Assembly: GCA_934725535.1 (NCBI GenBank)
Contig: CAKVBV010000054.1
Span: forward strand, 1 to 16,929
Reading direction: 5' to 3'
Length of the DNA: 16,929 nucleotides
Origin: an uncultured Bacteroidales bacterium
GTDB taxonomy: Bacteria; Bacteroidota; Bacteroidia; Bacteroidales; Paludibacteraceae
Numbering within the stretch: position 1 is the stretch's first letter; each line of letters starts with the position of its first letter. Shown here piece by piece: positions 7,768 to 14,920 of the stretch. The position numbers and the translations under genes were made by a program. Below the pieces are notes generated by a model. The model was given only the letters and a program-made list of their open reading frames with translations, was not told the origin of the DNA and ran no database searches.

Positions 7768-8489
7768 CACTTCCAAAACGCTATCTGGTTAGGGTCTTTG
7801 CTGTCCCTGTCAAGGTGCTCCCTGATACGCCCTTTGCCATAACGGAACAGCATAAAACAGAACACATAGAACGACAACAGCAGTATCGTACTGAACACCG
7901 TGTGCATATTCACCATAAACAGAATGGAATCATACACCCCGTGAAACAGCACAGGCACCCAGAAGATACGGCTCTTCTTGCGCCACGACATATCTCCGAA
8001 GTAAACCATGGAGTACATATATCCCATTGCCACAGCGAACATAAAATGCCCCGGTACGGCAAACATAGCACGCCCTACTGCCACAGACTGCCATTCATTG
8101 ATATTGCTCAGCAGATACAGGATATTCTCCGTACCTGCAAAACCCATACCCACACACACGGCATACACTATACCGTCAAACCGCTCATCAAAATAGCGGT
8201 TATTACGCAGCAACAACCACAGCATCAGCAACTTGGACAGTTCCTCAGGCATTGCCGCACCTATAAAAGCGTTCCATGCTGCCTGCCCGAAAGTAACAGG
8301 GTGCTCAAACGTCCAACCGAATATCTGCAACCCGCTCTCCAATATATATGCTATCCCTGCCGACACCACACCCAGGGCTACTCCTTTGAGTATCTGGGAT
8401 ATAGGTTCCCTTTGATAGCGGTCACGCAACCAAATATAAATGACCAGCAGAAATGCGGGCAATATGGCTGCAAAAATGATGGTGTACAT
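7767..8489 (-). CDS. PrsW-type intramembrane metalloprotease
   Basis: A 240-residue multi-spanning membrane protein of the PrsW/CAAX-protease-like superfamily. The putative catalytic motifs are in place: PEELSK (E82, E83, K86), FDG (104-106) followed by the membrane segment ending in TENILY (E121), a membrane histidine in PGHFMFA (H148) and FHGVYD (H183). About seven hydrophobic segments are visible. B. subtilis PrsW makes the site-1 cut in anti-sigma factor RsiW. Bacteroidetes members are uncharacterised, so the substrate is unknown; no sigma/anti-sigma pair is encoded in the window. The stop codon overlaps the holA start (TGATG), and the gene begins 17 bp after the nucleotidyltransferase. 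Family is confident; proteolytic role is inferred from motifs. Confidence 0.88.
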   Translation of the reverse strand: MYTIIFAAILPAFLLVIYIWLRDRYQREPISQILKGVALGVVSAGIAYILESGLQIFGWTFEHPVTFGQAAWNAFIGAAMPEELSKLLMLWLLLRNNRYFDERFDGIVYAVCVGMGFAGTENILYLLSNINEWQSVAVGRAMFAVPGHFMFAVAMGYMYSMVYFGDMSWRKKSRIFWVPVLFHGVYDSILFMVNMHTVFSTILLLSFYVFCFMLFRYGKGRIREHLDRDSKDPNQIAFWK

Positions 8490-8506
8490 AGTGAAAAAAT
8501 TGCTGA

Positions 8507-9277
8507 TTAGTCCGTGAGTTGTTCGGCAAAGGTCTCCGCTTCGCTCAGTTGATTGATTTTACCTACGTCCATCATACGGTAATTGTCTGGCACATAAGCA
8601 CGCAGTATGGCGCGTTGCGTGAGTGTGAGATACAAGTCTATGAGCGAGAACTTGTCGCCTTTCCGGCTGCATACTTCGTCCATGGCATCGAATATGCTCG
8701 GGCTGAGCAGTTGCATACCGGAGAATGCCAAATGCTTCATCTTTTTGGCGTCTTCCATAGACAGACACGTGGGGCGCACATCACCCGTAGCGATATTCGT
8801 CCATCCTTTCAGGCGGTCGTCTTGATTGAAGAGCAAATAACGCTGTGTATCGCGCGGACTAACCACCAGCAACCCCATATCCGTGTCCCTAAATGCACTG
8901 ATGAACTTATGCAAACAGATATTGGACAGGATATCCACGTTGCATACCAAGACCGGTTCTTGTGGTGAGGTGGTAGGAAAAGCCTCCAACAGAGGTCTTG
9001 CTTTGCGCAATCCACCGCCTGTGTCCAATAGTGCGTCGCGCTCGTCACTCACGCGGATACTGCACCCGAAATTGTCATTATCCCGCAGATAGTCAATGAT
9101 TTGGTCAGGGAAATGGTGCACGTTAACCACTATGTCACAGATACCGGCAGCACGCAGTTTCTCTATCTGCCATTGTAGCAGCGTCTTACCCGCCAGTGGC
9201 ACCAATGCTTTGGGCATAGTATCGGTGAGTGGTTTGAGGCGTGTACCCAGCCCCGCGGCAAAAATCATGGCTCTCAT
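8507..9277 (-). CDS. Sugar-1-phosphate nucleotidyltransferase (NTP_transferase family)
   Basis: Cytoplasmic enzyme expected to join a sugar-1-phosphate to an NTP with release of pyrophosphate. The N-terminal Rossmann-like signature is clear: FAAGLGTRLKPLT (6-18) with PKALVPL (22-28), the pyrophosphorylase nucleotide-binding loop and lysine. LDTGGGL (84-90) forms the base-recognition strand, and VCNVDIL (111-117) provides metal-binding Asp115. At 256 residues there is no C-terminal beta-helix or acetyltransferase domain. This resembles MurNAc-1-phosphate uridylyltransferase (MurU) and mannose-1-phosphate guanylyltransferase-like proteins. The kinase that often pairs with MurU (AmgK) is not in the window, so the substrate is open. 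ATG 9277 is used; a second ATG three codons on is possible. It lies 18 bp after the DUF975 gene. Confidence 0.88.
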   Translation of the reverse strand: MRAMIFAAGLGTRLKPLTDTMPKALVPLAGKTLLQWQIEKLRAAGICDIVVNVHHFPDQIIDYLRDNDNFGCSIRVSDERDALLDTGGGLRKARPLLEAFPTTSPQEPVLVCNVDILSNICLHKFISAFRDTDMGLLVVSPRDTQRYLLFNQDDRLKGWTNIATGDVRPTCLSMEDAKKMKHLAFSGMQLLSPSIFDAMDEVCSRKGDKFSLIDLYLTLTQRAILRAYVPDNYRMMDVGKINQLSEAETFAEQLTD

Positions 9278-9295
9278 AGTACGTGAGAGGGCATT

Positions 9296-10018
9296 TTATG
9301 CTTCTTCCACATTCACTTCTTCCACAGCCTGTTCGGCATCATCGTCCACGATTTTCTCTGCTTTCAAGTCCTCGTAGAAATGCGCAACGGCAACATATTG
9401 GTAAGGCATAATCCACAGATAACCAATACATAATGTAATGATACCCAAGAGATACCAGCCGATGAAACTCATATCAAGTACAAACAGGTTCCATTTTTGC
9501 CCTTTCATCATCTGGCGGCTGGTCTTGAGAGCGTCCTTGATTGACATCTCAGGATAGTCGTTCAACAAGAACGGAACCATACGGTAAGCATAGGATAGGA
9601 TAACAGCACCAATGCCCAAAGTGACTAATCCGAGTAACGATTCCAAGAACATAACTACCACACCAGCAGTCAGATATGACAGATAGCCGCCTTTCAGATT
9701 GCCCCACATATTCGATGTCATGGATTGCCCGTTGCCGCGAACCATTTGCAAGCAGGCATTGAGCAAAGCATAGGACAGCGGCGCGACAATCAGTACAGAC
9801 AACACAACACACAAGCCATTCAGCGATTCCGTCCACCATGAAGTGGCAGTCATGGTACCATAGAGAGAGCAGTAACTCGAATGTATGCTGCTTGGAATGC
9901 CCGGTGTATAGCATACCATAGCCGCAACAAAATAAATGAACGTTGCCGTCGCAGCATTCCCCCAACGACCTTGAAGGCTTTCCCGTGCCAATGCACGATA
10001 AGAAGAAGATGTTTGCAT
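9296..10018 (-). CDS. DUF975 family integral membrane protein
   Basis: A 240-residue protein with about five or six membrane segments and a long acidic C-terminal tail (EKIVDDDAEQAVEEVNVEEA). The DUF975 signature is in the last third: LLNDYPEMSIKDALKTSRQM, then MKGQKWNLFVLDMSFIGWYL and GYLWIMPYQYVAVAHFYEDL. The molecular function of the family is unknown. The reading frame is open further upstream to 10117, but that would cross the predicted promoter and start site. The ATG at 10016-10018 is therefore chosen, about 20 nt after the predicted transcription start. It is the first gene of the minus-strand operon running through the nucleotidyltransferase, PrsW-like protease and holA. Confidence 0.88.
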   Translation of the reverse strand: MQTSSSYRALARESLQGRWGNAATATFIYFVAAMVCYTPGIPSSIHSSYCSLYGTMTATSWWTESLNGLCVVLSVLIVAPLSYALLNACLQMVRGNGQSMTSNMWGNLKGGYLSYLTAGVVVMFLESLLGLVTLGIGAVILSYAYRMVPFLLNDYPEMSIKDALKTSRQMMKGQKWNLFVLDMSFIGWYLLGIITLCIGYLWIMPYQYVAVAHFYEDLKAEKIVDDDAEQAVEEVNVEEA

Positions 10019-10036
10019 AGTCAATAATGATTTATT

Positions 10037-10090
10037 TGCCTGCAAAGTTACATATTTTATTTTGATTATGCAAATGGTATGATTTATCTG
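10037..10090 (-). repeat. 54-bp promoter-bearing repeat, right (inverted) copy
   Basis: The reverse complement of this block equals 111-164 at 52 of 54 positions. Both copies drive transcription inward, so they form an inverted pair enclosing about 9.9 kb. Flanking DNA on the upstream side differs completely: 11-bp tandem repeats here, 21-bp direct repeats at the left copy. Confidence 0.85.
10043..10074 (-). promoter_or_regulatory. Bacteroidetes-type promoter for the DUF975-holA operon
   Basis: On the minus strand, TTTG (complement of 10071-10074) and TAACTTTG (complement of 10043-10050) are separated by 20 bases. The core is identical to the dacB promoter. Transcription would begin near 10036, leaving a leader of about 20 nt before the DUF975 ATG. 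This position excludes the longer upstream start for that gene. Confidence 0.8.
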
Positions 10091-10109
10091 CTTTCTGTGC
10101 AAAAGCGTG

Positions 10110-10198
10110 TCATCCACTCGCTATCCACCCGTTATCCACTCGTTAATCACATACTAATCTCATACTAATCACATACTAATCACATACTAATCTCATAC
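10110..10198. repeat. Compound 11-bp tandem repeat array (3 + 5 units)
   Basis: Three units of the first type (TCATCCACTCG at 10110, CTATCCACCCG at 10121, TTATCCACTCG at 10132) are followed by one extra T at 10143. Five units of a second type then run from 10144 to 10198, each TAATCACATAC or TAATCTCATAC. The first type matches the array at 4985-5028. The second type keeps the 11-bp period but not the sequence. The array lies between the divergent promoters of the DUF975 and lipoprotein operons. It has no spacers and no coding potential of its own. Confidence 0.85.
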
Positions 10199-10234
10199 AG
10201 TTAGCACGATATTGAGTCGATAAGAAACAGGGGC

Positions 10235-10267
10235 GGATTATGAAAGGATAATGAAAAGATTATGGGA
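10235..10267. repeat. 11-bp tandem repeats, third type (3 units)
   Basis: GGATTATGAAA (10235-10245), GGATAATGAAA (10246-10256) and AGATTATGGGA (10257-10267) are contiguous and imperfect 11-bp units. Their GGAT core faces the opposite way to the ATCC core of the repeats at 10110-10142, so the intergenic region carries 11-bp tracts in both orientations. The divergence between units makes this less certain than the neighbouring array. Confidence 0.6.
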
Positions 10268-10269
10268 AG

Positions 10270-10321
10270 CGGCACTTGTTATGTAAAAAATGACAATAAT
10301 TTGTATGAGTGCCGTTTTTTT
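10270..10321 (+). terminator. Hairpin followed by T-run, overlapping the lipoprotein promoter
   Basis: Arms CGGCACT (10270-10276) and AGTGCCG (10308-10314) are a perfect 7-bp GC-rich inverted repeat around a 31-nt loop, followed by seven T's (10315-10321). This has the form of a rho-independent terminator, though the loop is long. The right arm and T-run lie inside the spacer of the promoter at 10300-10331. It may instead be an operator palindrome, or it may insulate the promoter from upstream plus-strand transcription. Confidence 0.45.
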
Positions 10322-10331
10322 GTTATCTTTG
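10300..10331 (+). promoter_or_regulatory. Bacteroidetes-type promoter for the lipoprotein pair
   Basis: TTTG at 10300-10303 and TATCTTTG at 10324-10331 are separated by 20 bases, matching the group consensus. Transcription would begin near 10338, giving an 80-nt leader before the first lipoprotein ATG at 10418. yicC and the genes after it may be read from the same transcript, since no other clear promoter was seen at 11308-11411. Confidence 0.75.
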
Positions 10332-10417
10332 CAAACTTTTGTGCGGTTTGTATCTGAAAGGGAACTGAGTGCACATGTAGGCAGAATGAAAGTATAATAA
10401 AAAAGAACGGAGTGCAG

Positions 10418-10867
10418 ATGAAGCGTGTGAGGAATAAGATGATGGCAGCATTTAATGCGTTGCTGACGATGGTGCTGGCGTTTTTCGGCTGCGAAGGCGG
10501 CGGGATAGAATGTCTGTATGGGTCGCCGTATACCATGTACAAGTATGCAGGGAGCGTGACCAATGAACAGAAAGAGCCTTTGAAAGGCGTGCAAGTGAGT
10601 ATCAAAGCACCTAAGTACGACAATAGGAAGATGAACTATGAGCCCATATTCACTCGTGAAGATGGTCAGTTTAGCGGTGTGATTAGGTATGAACCATCCT
10701 CGGTAGATACTTTGAATGTGGTGTTTACGGATACCGCGCAGGTGTACCGAGAGGACTCTACACAGGTGGTAGTGAAATGGGAAAAGAGCAGGGAAGAATG
10801 GTGCGCGGGTGAGTGTGAGTTTGAGGTGAATATGCAATTGAAAAAGAGTACGGAGGATAAGGAATGA
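10418..10867 (+). CDS. Radical-SAM-associated putative lipoprotein, copy 1
   Basis: A 149-residue predicted lipoprotein. A hydrophobic N-terminus ends in a lipobox-like FFGC with the lipidated Cys at 25. It is followed by CLYGSPYTMYKYAGSVTNE (32-50), then KEPLKGVQVSI and a single carboxypeptidase-regulatory-like beta-sandwich. The CLYG-P-x-x-YK start and the DTLNVVFTD strand match the Bacteroidetes family named lipo_with_rSAM (radical SAM-associated putative lipoprotein). Its function is unknown, and it is usually found beside an rSAM/SPASM protein. No such enzyme is in this window. Start: ATG 10418 has GGAG five bases upstream; a GTG two codons earlier is less likely. Its TGA overlaps the next ATG (ATGA), so the two genes are translationally coupled. 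Confidence 0.82.
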   Translation: MKRVRNKMMAAFNALLTMVLAFFGCEGGGIECLYGSPYTMYKYAGSVTNEQKEPLKGVQVSIKAPKYDNRKMNYEPIFTREDGQFSGVIRYEPSSVDTLNVVFTDTAQVYREDSTQVVVKWEKSREEWCAGECEFEVNMQLKKSTEDKE

Positions 10868-11307
10868 AGATGATTAGATTACGGGTATTGGCACGGGTGA
10901 ATGTGCTGTTGGGGGCAGTGTTGGCATTGTTCGGGTGCGGAAGCAAACGGGCAGTGGCTGTGGAGAATCAGGTTGTCTGCCTGTATGGGGTACCTACCGC
11001 CACCTACAAGGTATCGGGGACGGTAACCAACGAAAAGCATAAGCCATTGCAAGATGTACAGGTGGTGGTGAAAGGCTACAAGAATTACCCTATCACCGAC
11101 ACCCTTCGCACAGACCGCAAGGGACGATACGCGGCGGACTACACGGGCTATCCTGCTGACAGTCTGAACATTGTGGTAACAGACCCAAGCGGTGAGTACA
11201 AGGCTGACTCCACCCAAATAGAAGTGCCGTGGCAAGAGGGCGCATCCGCTTTCGACCAAGGCGAACAGACATTCAAACAGAATGTGCAACTGCAGAAGAA
11301 TATATAA
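10864..11307 (+). CDS. Radical-SAM-associated putative lipoprotein, copy 2
   Basis: A 147-residue paralogue of the preceding gene. It has the same architecture: a signal segment ending in the lipobox LFGC (Cys25), CLYGVPTATYKVSGTVTNE (39-57), KPLQDVQVVVKGY, TDRKGRYAADYTGYPADSLN and a closing FKQNVQLQKN strand. It resembles the typical family sequence more closely than copy 1 does, which suggests tandem duplication followed by drift of copy 1. Lipid anchoring in the outer membrane and exposure to the periplasm or surface are inferred from the lipobox only. The coupled start (ATGA) puts it in the same transcript as copy 1. Confidence 0.85.
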   Translation: MKMIRLRVLARVNVLLGAVLALFGCGSKRAVAVENQVVCLYGVPTATYKVSGTVTNEKHKPLQDVQVVVKGYKNYPITDTLRTDRKGRYAADYTGYPADSLNIVVTDPSGEYKADSTQIEVPWQEGASAFDQGEQTFKQNVQLQKNI

Positions 11308-11314
11308 GGAACAT

Positions 11315-11334
11315 ATAATGGACCATTATTTTTT
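11315..11334 (+). terminator. Possible weak terminator after the lipoprotein genes
   Basis: ATAATGG (11315-11321) and CCATTAT (11323-11329) form a near-perfect palindrome with a one-base centre, followed by T's to 11334. The stem is short and AT-rich, so at best it would end transcription partially between the lipoprotein genes and yicC. The rest of the 104-bp gap shows no clear promoter. Confidence 0.3.
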
Positions 11335-11411
11335 CCCTTTGTATAAGGTGCCGTGTGTGTGCTGAGACAATGGGGACAGAATAGAGTAAGCATATAGAAT
11401 AAATAGCAAAG

Positions 11412-12332
11412 ATGATACAGTCGATGACCGGTTATGGCAAAGCCGAAAGCCAGACATTATCTACGGATAGCGATAAGAAATTGGTAGTGGAGATACGTAG
11501 TCTCAACTCCAAGTCGATGGACCTTAGTGTACGTATCGCGCCGCAGTTGAAAGACAAAGAGTTGGAGATACGCAGCCTTATCGGACAACGTCTGGAGCGT
11601 GGCAAGGTGGATTTGAATATCTATTACCAAGCGTCCACGGACAGCAGTACGGCGCGTGAGGACAGCACGTTTACGCCTATCAACCATGAGGCGTTTGCCT
11701 ACTACTACCGCGAACTGACGGCATTGCACAAGGAACTCGGCATCACGAACAATACAGGCTTGACTGACACTATCATGCGCATACCCGATGTGATGAAGCC
11801 GTCGGAGGGCAGCACGATAAGTGACGACGACTGGCATATCGTGTTAGACACTATCAATCAGGCGATTGAAGCGTTTACGGCATTCCGTGTGCAAGAGGGT
11901 GCCGCGCTGCAACGGATGTTCACGGAGAAGTTGGACGGTATTCAGGCATTGCTGGCGGAAGTGGAGCCTTTCGAGAAAGGGCGCGTTGAGAAAATACGGC
12001 AGCACCTCGAGGCAAACCTTGACAAACTGAGTGCGCAGACCAAGCAATCCATTGACCAAAACCGGCTGGAACAAGAGATGATATATTACCTTGAGAAACT
12101 GGACGTTACGGAAGAGAAAGTGCGTCTGACCAACCACCTGCGCTATTTCCGTGAGACCATGGACTGCGAGGGTGCGGGCGTGGGTAAGAAACTCGGTTTC
12201 ATCGCACAAGAGATGGGTCGGGAAATCAATACCCTTGGCAGCAAAAGCAATCAGAGCGAGATGCAGATTATCGTGGTGAAGATGAAGGATATCCTCGAAC
12301 AGATTAAAGAGCAGGTTTTGAACGTGCTCTGA
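11412..12332 (+). CDS. yicC: YicC family endoribonuclease
   Basis: A 306-residue protein with the YicC N-terminal domain beginning MIQSMTGYGKAE and the diagnostic C-terminal domain, in which LGFIAQEMGREINTLGSKSN is followed by a stretch ending in LEQIKEQVLNVL. The middle region is helical and charged, typical for the family. E. coli YicC is an endoribonuclease that promotes turnover of the small RNA RyhB; the RNA targets in Bacteroidetes are not known. In many genomes yicC lies directly before gmk. Here an AT-rich 640-codon gene separates them, with 38 bp between the yicC stop and that gene. ATG 11412 gives the conserved N-terminus. Confidence 0.94.
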   Translation: MIQSMTGYGKAESQTLSTDSDKKLVVEIRSLNSKSMDLSVRIAPQLKDKELEIRSLIGQRLERGKVDLNIYYQASTDSSTAREDSTFTPINHEAFAYYYRELTALHKELGITNNTGLTDTIMRIPDVMKPSEGSTISDDDWHIVLDTINQAIEAFTAFRVQEGAALQRMFTEKLDGIQALLAEVEPFEKGRVEKIRQHLEANLDKLSAQTKQSIDQNRLEQEMIYYLEKLDVTEEKVRLTNHLRYFRETMDCEGAGVGKKLGFIAQEMGREINTLGSKSNQSEMQIIVVKMKDILEQIKEQVLNVL

Positions 12333-12370
12333 TTCCGTCTTTCATTGAAAAATAAATAGGAGTAGGTGAT

Positions 12371-14293
12371 ATGAAATGTATATATTGCGGAAAGTGGGTG
12401 GGGCTTTTCAAAACAGTTCACAGGGAATGTGCCGAAAAGCGGGAAAAAGAACAACAAGAAAGAATAGCAGAGAAACGCAGTAGTTTTGATAAAGAAATTT
12501 TATCTATAGTGATGGACTTTTTTGAGGGGAAAGTAGAAAAAAATGATATAAAAAGTTTCATTTATGAATCACAAACGTCTCTATGGCTTATACAAGCAGA
12601 CCTCACAAGTATATTCTCCGATGTAGTTAAAAATATTATTATAGAGTATAATATATCATCAATTATCAAGGATGATTTTATAATGCTGAAGCGACTACGC
12701 ACATTAGAAGTGTTATTCACTGATTTAAATATAAGCAATAATTTTTATATTATTGTGTGTGCGTTATATGCTAAAATCATAAGACTTTACTTGGATGAAA
12801 CAATCTCTATCAATGATTCATTGTTACTGACTTCTACTATACGTGAATTATTCAGTGATAATAAAGAATTATGCAATTCTTTTTTTCGTGAAGAGGAGCA
12901 AGAATTACTACGATGGAGTGGCGAAAATATTTCTGAGAAGAATTTGTTGATTACCGATAAAAAATATAAAATAATTAAAACTTATATTGAACAATATAAC
13001 CAAACGTGGTTTTTATATAATGAAGACTGCACTTTAGTGAGGTATGCGCAACGTTTATCGTATGCTTATATTTTGTACAAATTGCATAAAAAACAATACA
13101 TAGAAGACGCTTATCAATTAGACAGAGCAAAAGAGCACATTATTTTGAAAAGAGGCGAGAAACTTGTGTGGGTTATTGATAAAACGACAGAGGCTTTTCT
13201 ACAAAAAACTCGCGCATCCTATGTGGGGAAAAGTGATGGAATGTCAATTCGCATTGCAAAAGGACTCTCAGTACGAACAGGTATATATGAAACATGTCAA
13301 ATAGAAGAAAAAGAAAGAAAATACTTAGGGTGTGGAGATTTGGCTTTCACAACTATGGCATTGGTATTTTTTGTCTCATATGATGGTGGCAATAGTATTC
13401 GCATTCCATATGAAAAAATAGCTTCTATTAAATCAGTACAAGATGGTTTTATTGTTGAGCAAGACGGAGCGAAAAAATCTATACAATTTGAGATTGATGA
13501 TTGGAGTAATGAGGATTATTATTTTATTCTTAATGTAATGCAAAACGAAAAAGAGGAGTATTCAACTTCAAGAGAAAAAGCGTTTGATGTTCTGCCAAAG
13601 ATTACTCAGTCCCCATTAGAATCGGTTGAAAATATAGATGATTTAAGCAAAAATGTCGAAGATCATCCGTACCTTTATTACACGAATTTATCAAGGTTGT
13701 TGTGTAGCGAAAAACTATTCAATAAAGAACAGATTATTGTTGGAAAAATATACACTTTTATAAAAAGTAACTGCCTCAAAAAAGAATTCAAAGATCTTAT
13801 TTTTCATAACAAGTCTGTAGGTAACGATATAGCTAAACGGTTTTTTGATGCCATATTCTTTAGAGAACTTTTGGAATGTATACATGGCATCGGTAGCAAT
13901 ATGGACATCTCAAATCCGCATAGTTCTGCGATGCTTATCGCTTTTCGCAAAACTCAAGGAATCAAAAACCTTCCTGGTGCTTTCGCGTTAGCAACTTTTA
14001 CTAATGGGGATATAAAGTTTTGTTCCGAGCATATACAAGATATGGTAAGTTTATGTAATAGCTCTATATATGGTCTTGACACAATAGAGACGTTCATAAT
14101 ATCCGACATTTATTCTTATTATGATAAAGAGAGACAACTTAAGTATATAGACTTGATGATTGATTTTACTATGTGTTTGATGGAAATTAAAGATTATAAT
14201 TCTGAAAAATCTGCAAAATTTATACGACATTTACAGGATATTAAATCTATCAATAAGGGGAATTTAATAGAAGAAAGTGATTCAAATGAGTAG
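12371..14293 (+). CDS. Hypothetical protein: N-terminal zinc-finger-like motif and PH/GRAM-like domain
   Basis: A 640-residue cytoplasmic-looking protein with no signal peptide or membrane helix; function not recognised. It starts with a Cys/His cluster C3-x2-C6-x10-H17-x2-C20 and a charged helix (about 21-40). A mostly helical region runs to about 250. Residues 258-392 run from ILKRGEKLVWVIDKTTEAFL through YVGKSDGMSIRIAKG and IRIPYEKIASIKSVQDG. By memory this resembles a bacterial PH/GRAM-like domain found in uncharacterised zinc-finger proteins; that match is inference. The C-terminal third (about 430-625) is helical without known motifs. It is much more AT-rich than its neighbours: sampled 60-base rows give 16 and 14 G+C, against 29 in yicC. 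AGGAG lies eight bases before the ATG. It separates yicC from gmk and may be a transferred accessory gene. Confidence 0.85.
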   Translation: MKCIYCGKWVGLFKTVHRECAEKREKEQQERIAEKRSSFDKEILSIVMDFFEGKVEKNDIKSFIYESQTSLWLIQADLTSIFSDVVKNIIIEYNISSIIKDDFIMLKRLRTLEVLFTDLNISNNFYIIVCALYAKIIRLYLDETISINDSLLLTSTIRELFSDNKELCNSFFREEEQELLRWSGENISEKNLLITDKKYKIIKTYIEQYNQTWFLYNEDCTLVRYAQRLSYAYILYKLHKKQYIEDAYQLDRAKEHIILKRGEKLVWVIDKTTEAFLQKTRASYVGKSDGMSIRIAKGLSVRTGIYETCQIEEKERKYLGCGDLAFTTMALVFFVSYDGGNSIRIPYEKIASIKSVQDGFIVEQDGAKKSIQFEIDDWSNEDYYFILNVMQNEKEEYSTSREKAFDVLPKITQSPLESVENIDDLSKNVEDHPYLYYTNLSRLLCSEKLFNKEQIIVGKIYTFIKSNCLKKEFKDLIFHNKSVGNDIAKRFFDAIFFRELLECIHGIGSNMDISNPHSSAMLIAFRKTQGIKNLPGAFALATFTNGDIKFCSEHIQDMVSLCNSSIYGLDTIETFIISDIYSYYDKERQLKYIDLMIDFTMCLMEIKDYNSEKSAKFIRHLQDIKSINKGNLIEESDSNE

Positions 14294-14365
14294 GTTATAT
14301 GTTGTACATAGAAAACATATTCACGAACTACCTGTTAATAGTATTCAAAATAAATCGTAAATAAT

Positions 14366-14920
14366 ATGATATTGATTTTTGGTGCGCCGAGCGGGTCGGG
14401 AAAGAGTACGTTGGTGAACTATCTGCTGCAGAAAAGAGATGATTTGGAGTTCTCGATTAGCGCGACAACACGTGCACCACGCGGGCAGGAAGTGAACGGG
14501 AAAGAGTACTATTTTATTAGTAACCAAGCGTTTGAGGATTTGATACGTGAGAACAAACTCGTGGAATGGCAACAGGTGTACAGCGGCACCTACTACGGCA
14601 CATTGCGGTCGGAGATTGAGCGCATTGAGGCAAAGCATCACCATGTGGTGTTCGATGTGGACGTGAAAGGCGGGGCAAACCTCAAGCGGCTGTTCGGAGA
14701 CAAGGCGTTGTCTATCTTTGTGGCTCCGCCTAGCGTGGAGGAGTTGCGGCGCAGACTTGTGGGCAGGGCTACGGATAGTCCGGAGAAGATAGAGGAACGC
14801 TTAGCCAAAGCCGCCGAGGAACTGACCTACAAGTCGCAGTTTGATGTGGTGATAGTGAACGACAACCTGCAAAAAGCCGAGCAGAAGTTAGACGAAGTGG
14901 TGGGTAAATTCCTAAAATAA
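14366..14920 (+). CDS. gmk: Guanylate kinase
   Basis: Essential cytoplasmic enzyme converting GMP and ATP to GDP and ADP. The P-loop GAPSGSGKST occupies residues 7-16. The GMP-binding segment follows, with SATTRAPRGQEVNGKEYYFI (32-51, Arg and Tyr contacts) and the lid or second GMP region WQQVYSGTYYGT (68-79). HHVVFDVDVKGGANLK and an Arg-rich lid (ELRRRLVGRATDS) complete the fold. At 184 residues it is full length. It lies 72 bp after the AT-rich hypothetical gene. That gap is also AT-rich and shows no consensus promoter, so expression probably depends on the upstream transcript or an unrecognised promoter. The nadD gene often found after gmk in Bacteroides is absent here. Confidence 0.97.
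   Translation: MILIFGAPSGSGKSTLVNYLLQKRDDLEFSISATTRAPRGQEVNGKEYYFISNQAFEDLIRENKLVEWQQVYSGTYYGTLRSEIERIEAKHHHVVFDVDVKGGANLKRLFGDKALSIFVAPPSVEELRRRLVGRATDSPEKIEERLAKAAEELTYKSQFDVVIVNDNLQKAEQKLDEVVGKFLK

Noticed and set aside
7716..8510. Long plus-strand open frame (264 codons) opposite the PrsW-like gene
   Set aside because: It is antisense to a gene with clear family motifs, its peptide is rich in His, Gln, Pro and Thr as expected from a shadow frame, and it has no promoter or ribosome site.
10019..10117. N-terminal extension of the DUF975 protein by 33 codons
   Set aside because: The extension would be encoded by the promoter itself, upstream of the predicted transcription start, and adds no family sequence.
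12371..14293. The AT-rich gene considered as part of an insertion sequence or prophage
   Set aside because: No transposase, integrase, terminal inverted repeats or phage genes accompany it. Only base composition and position suggest transfer.
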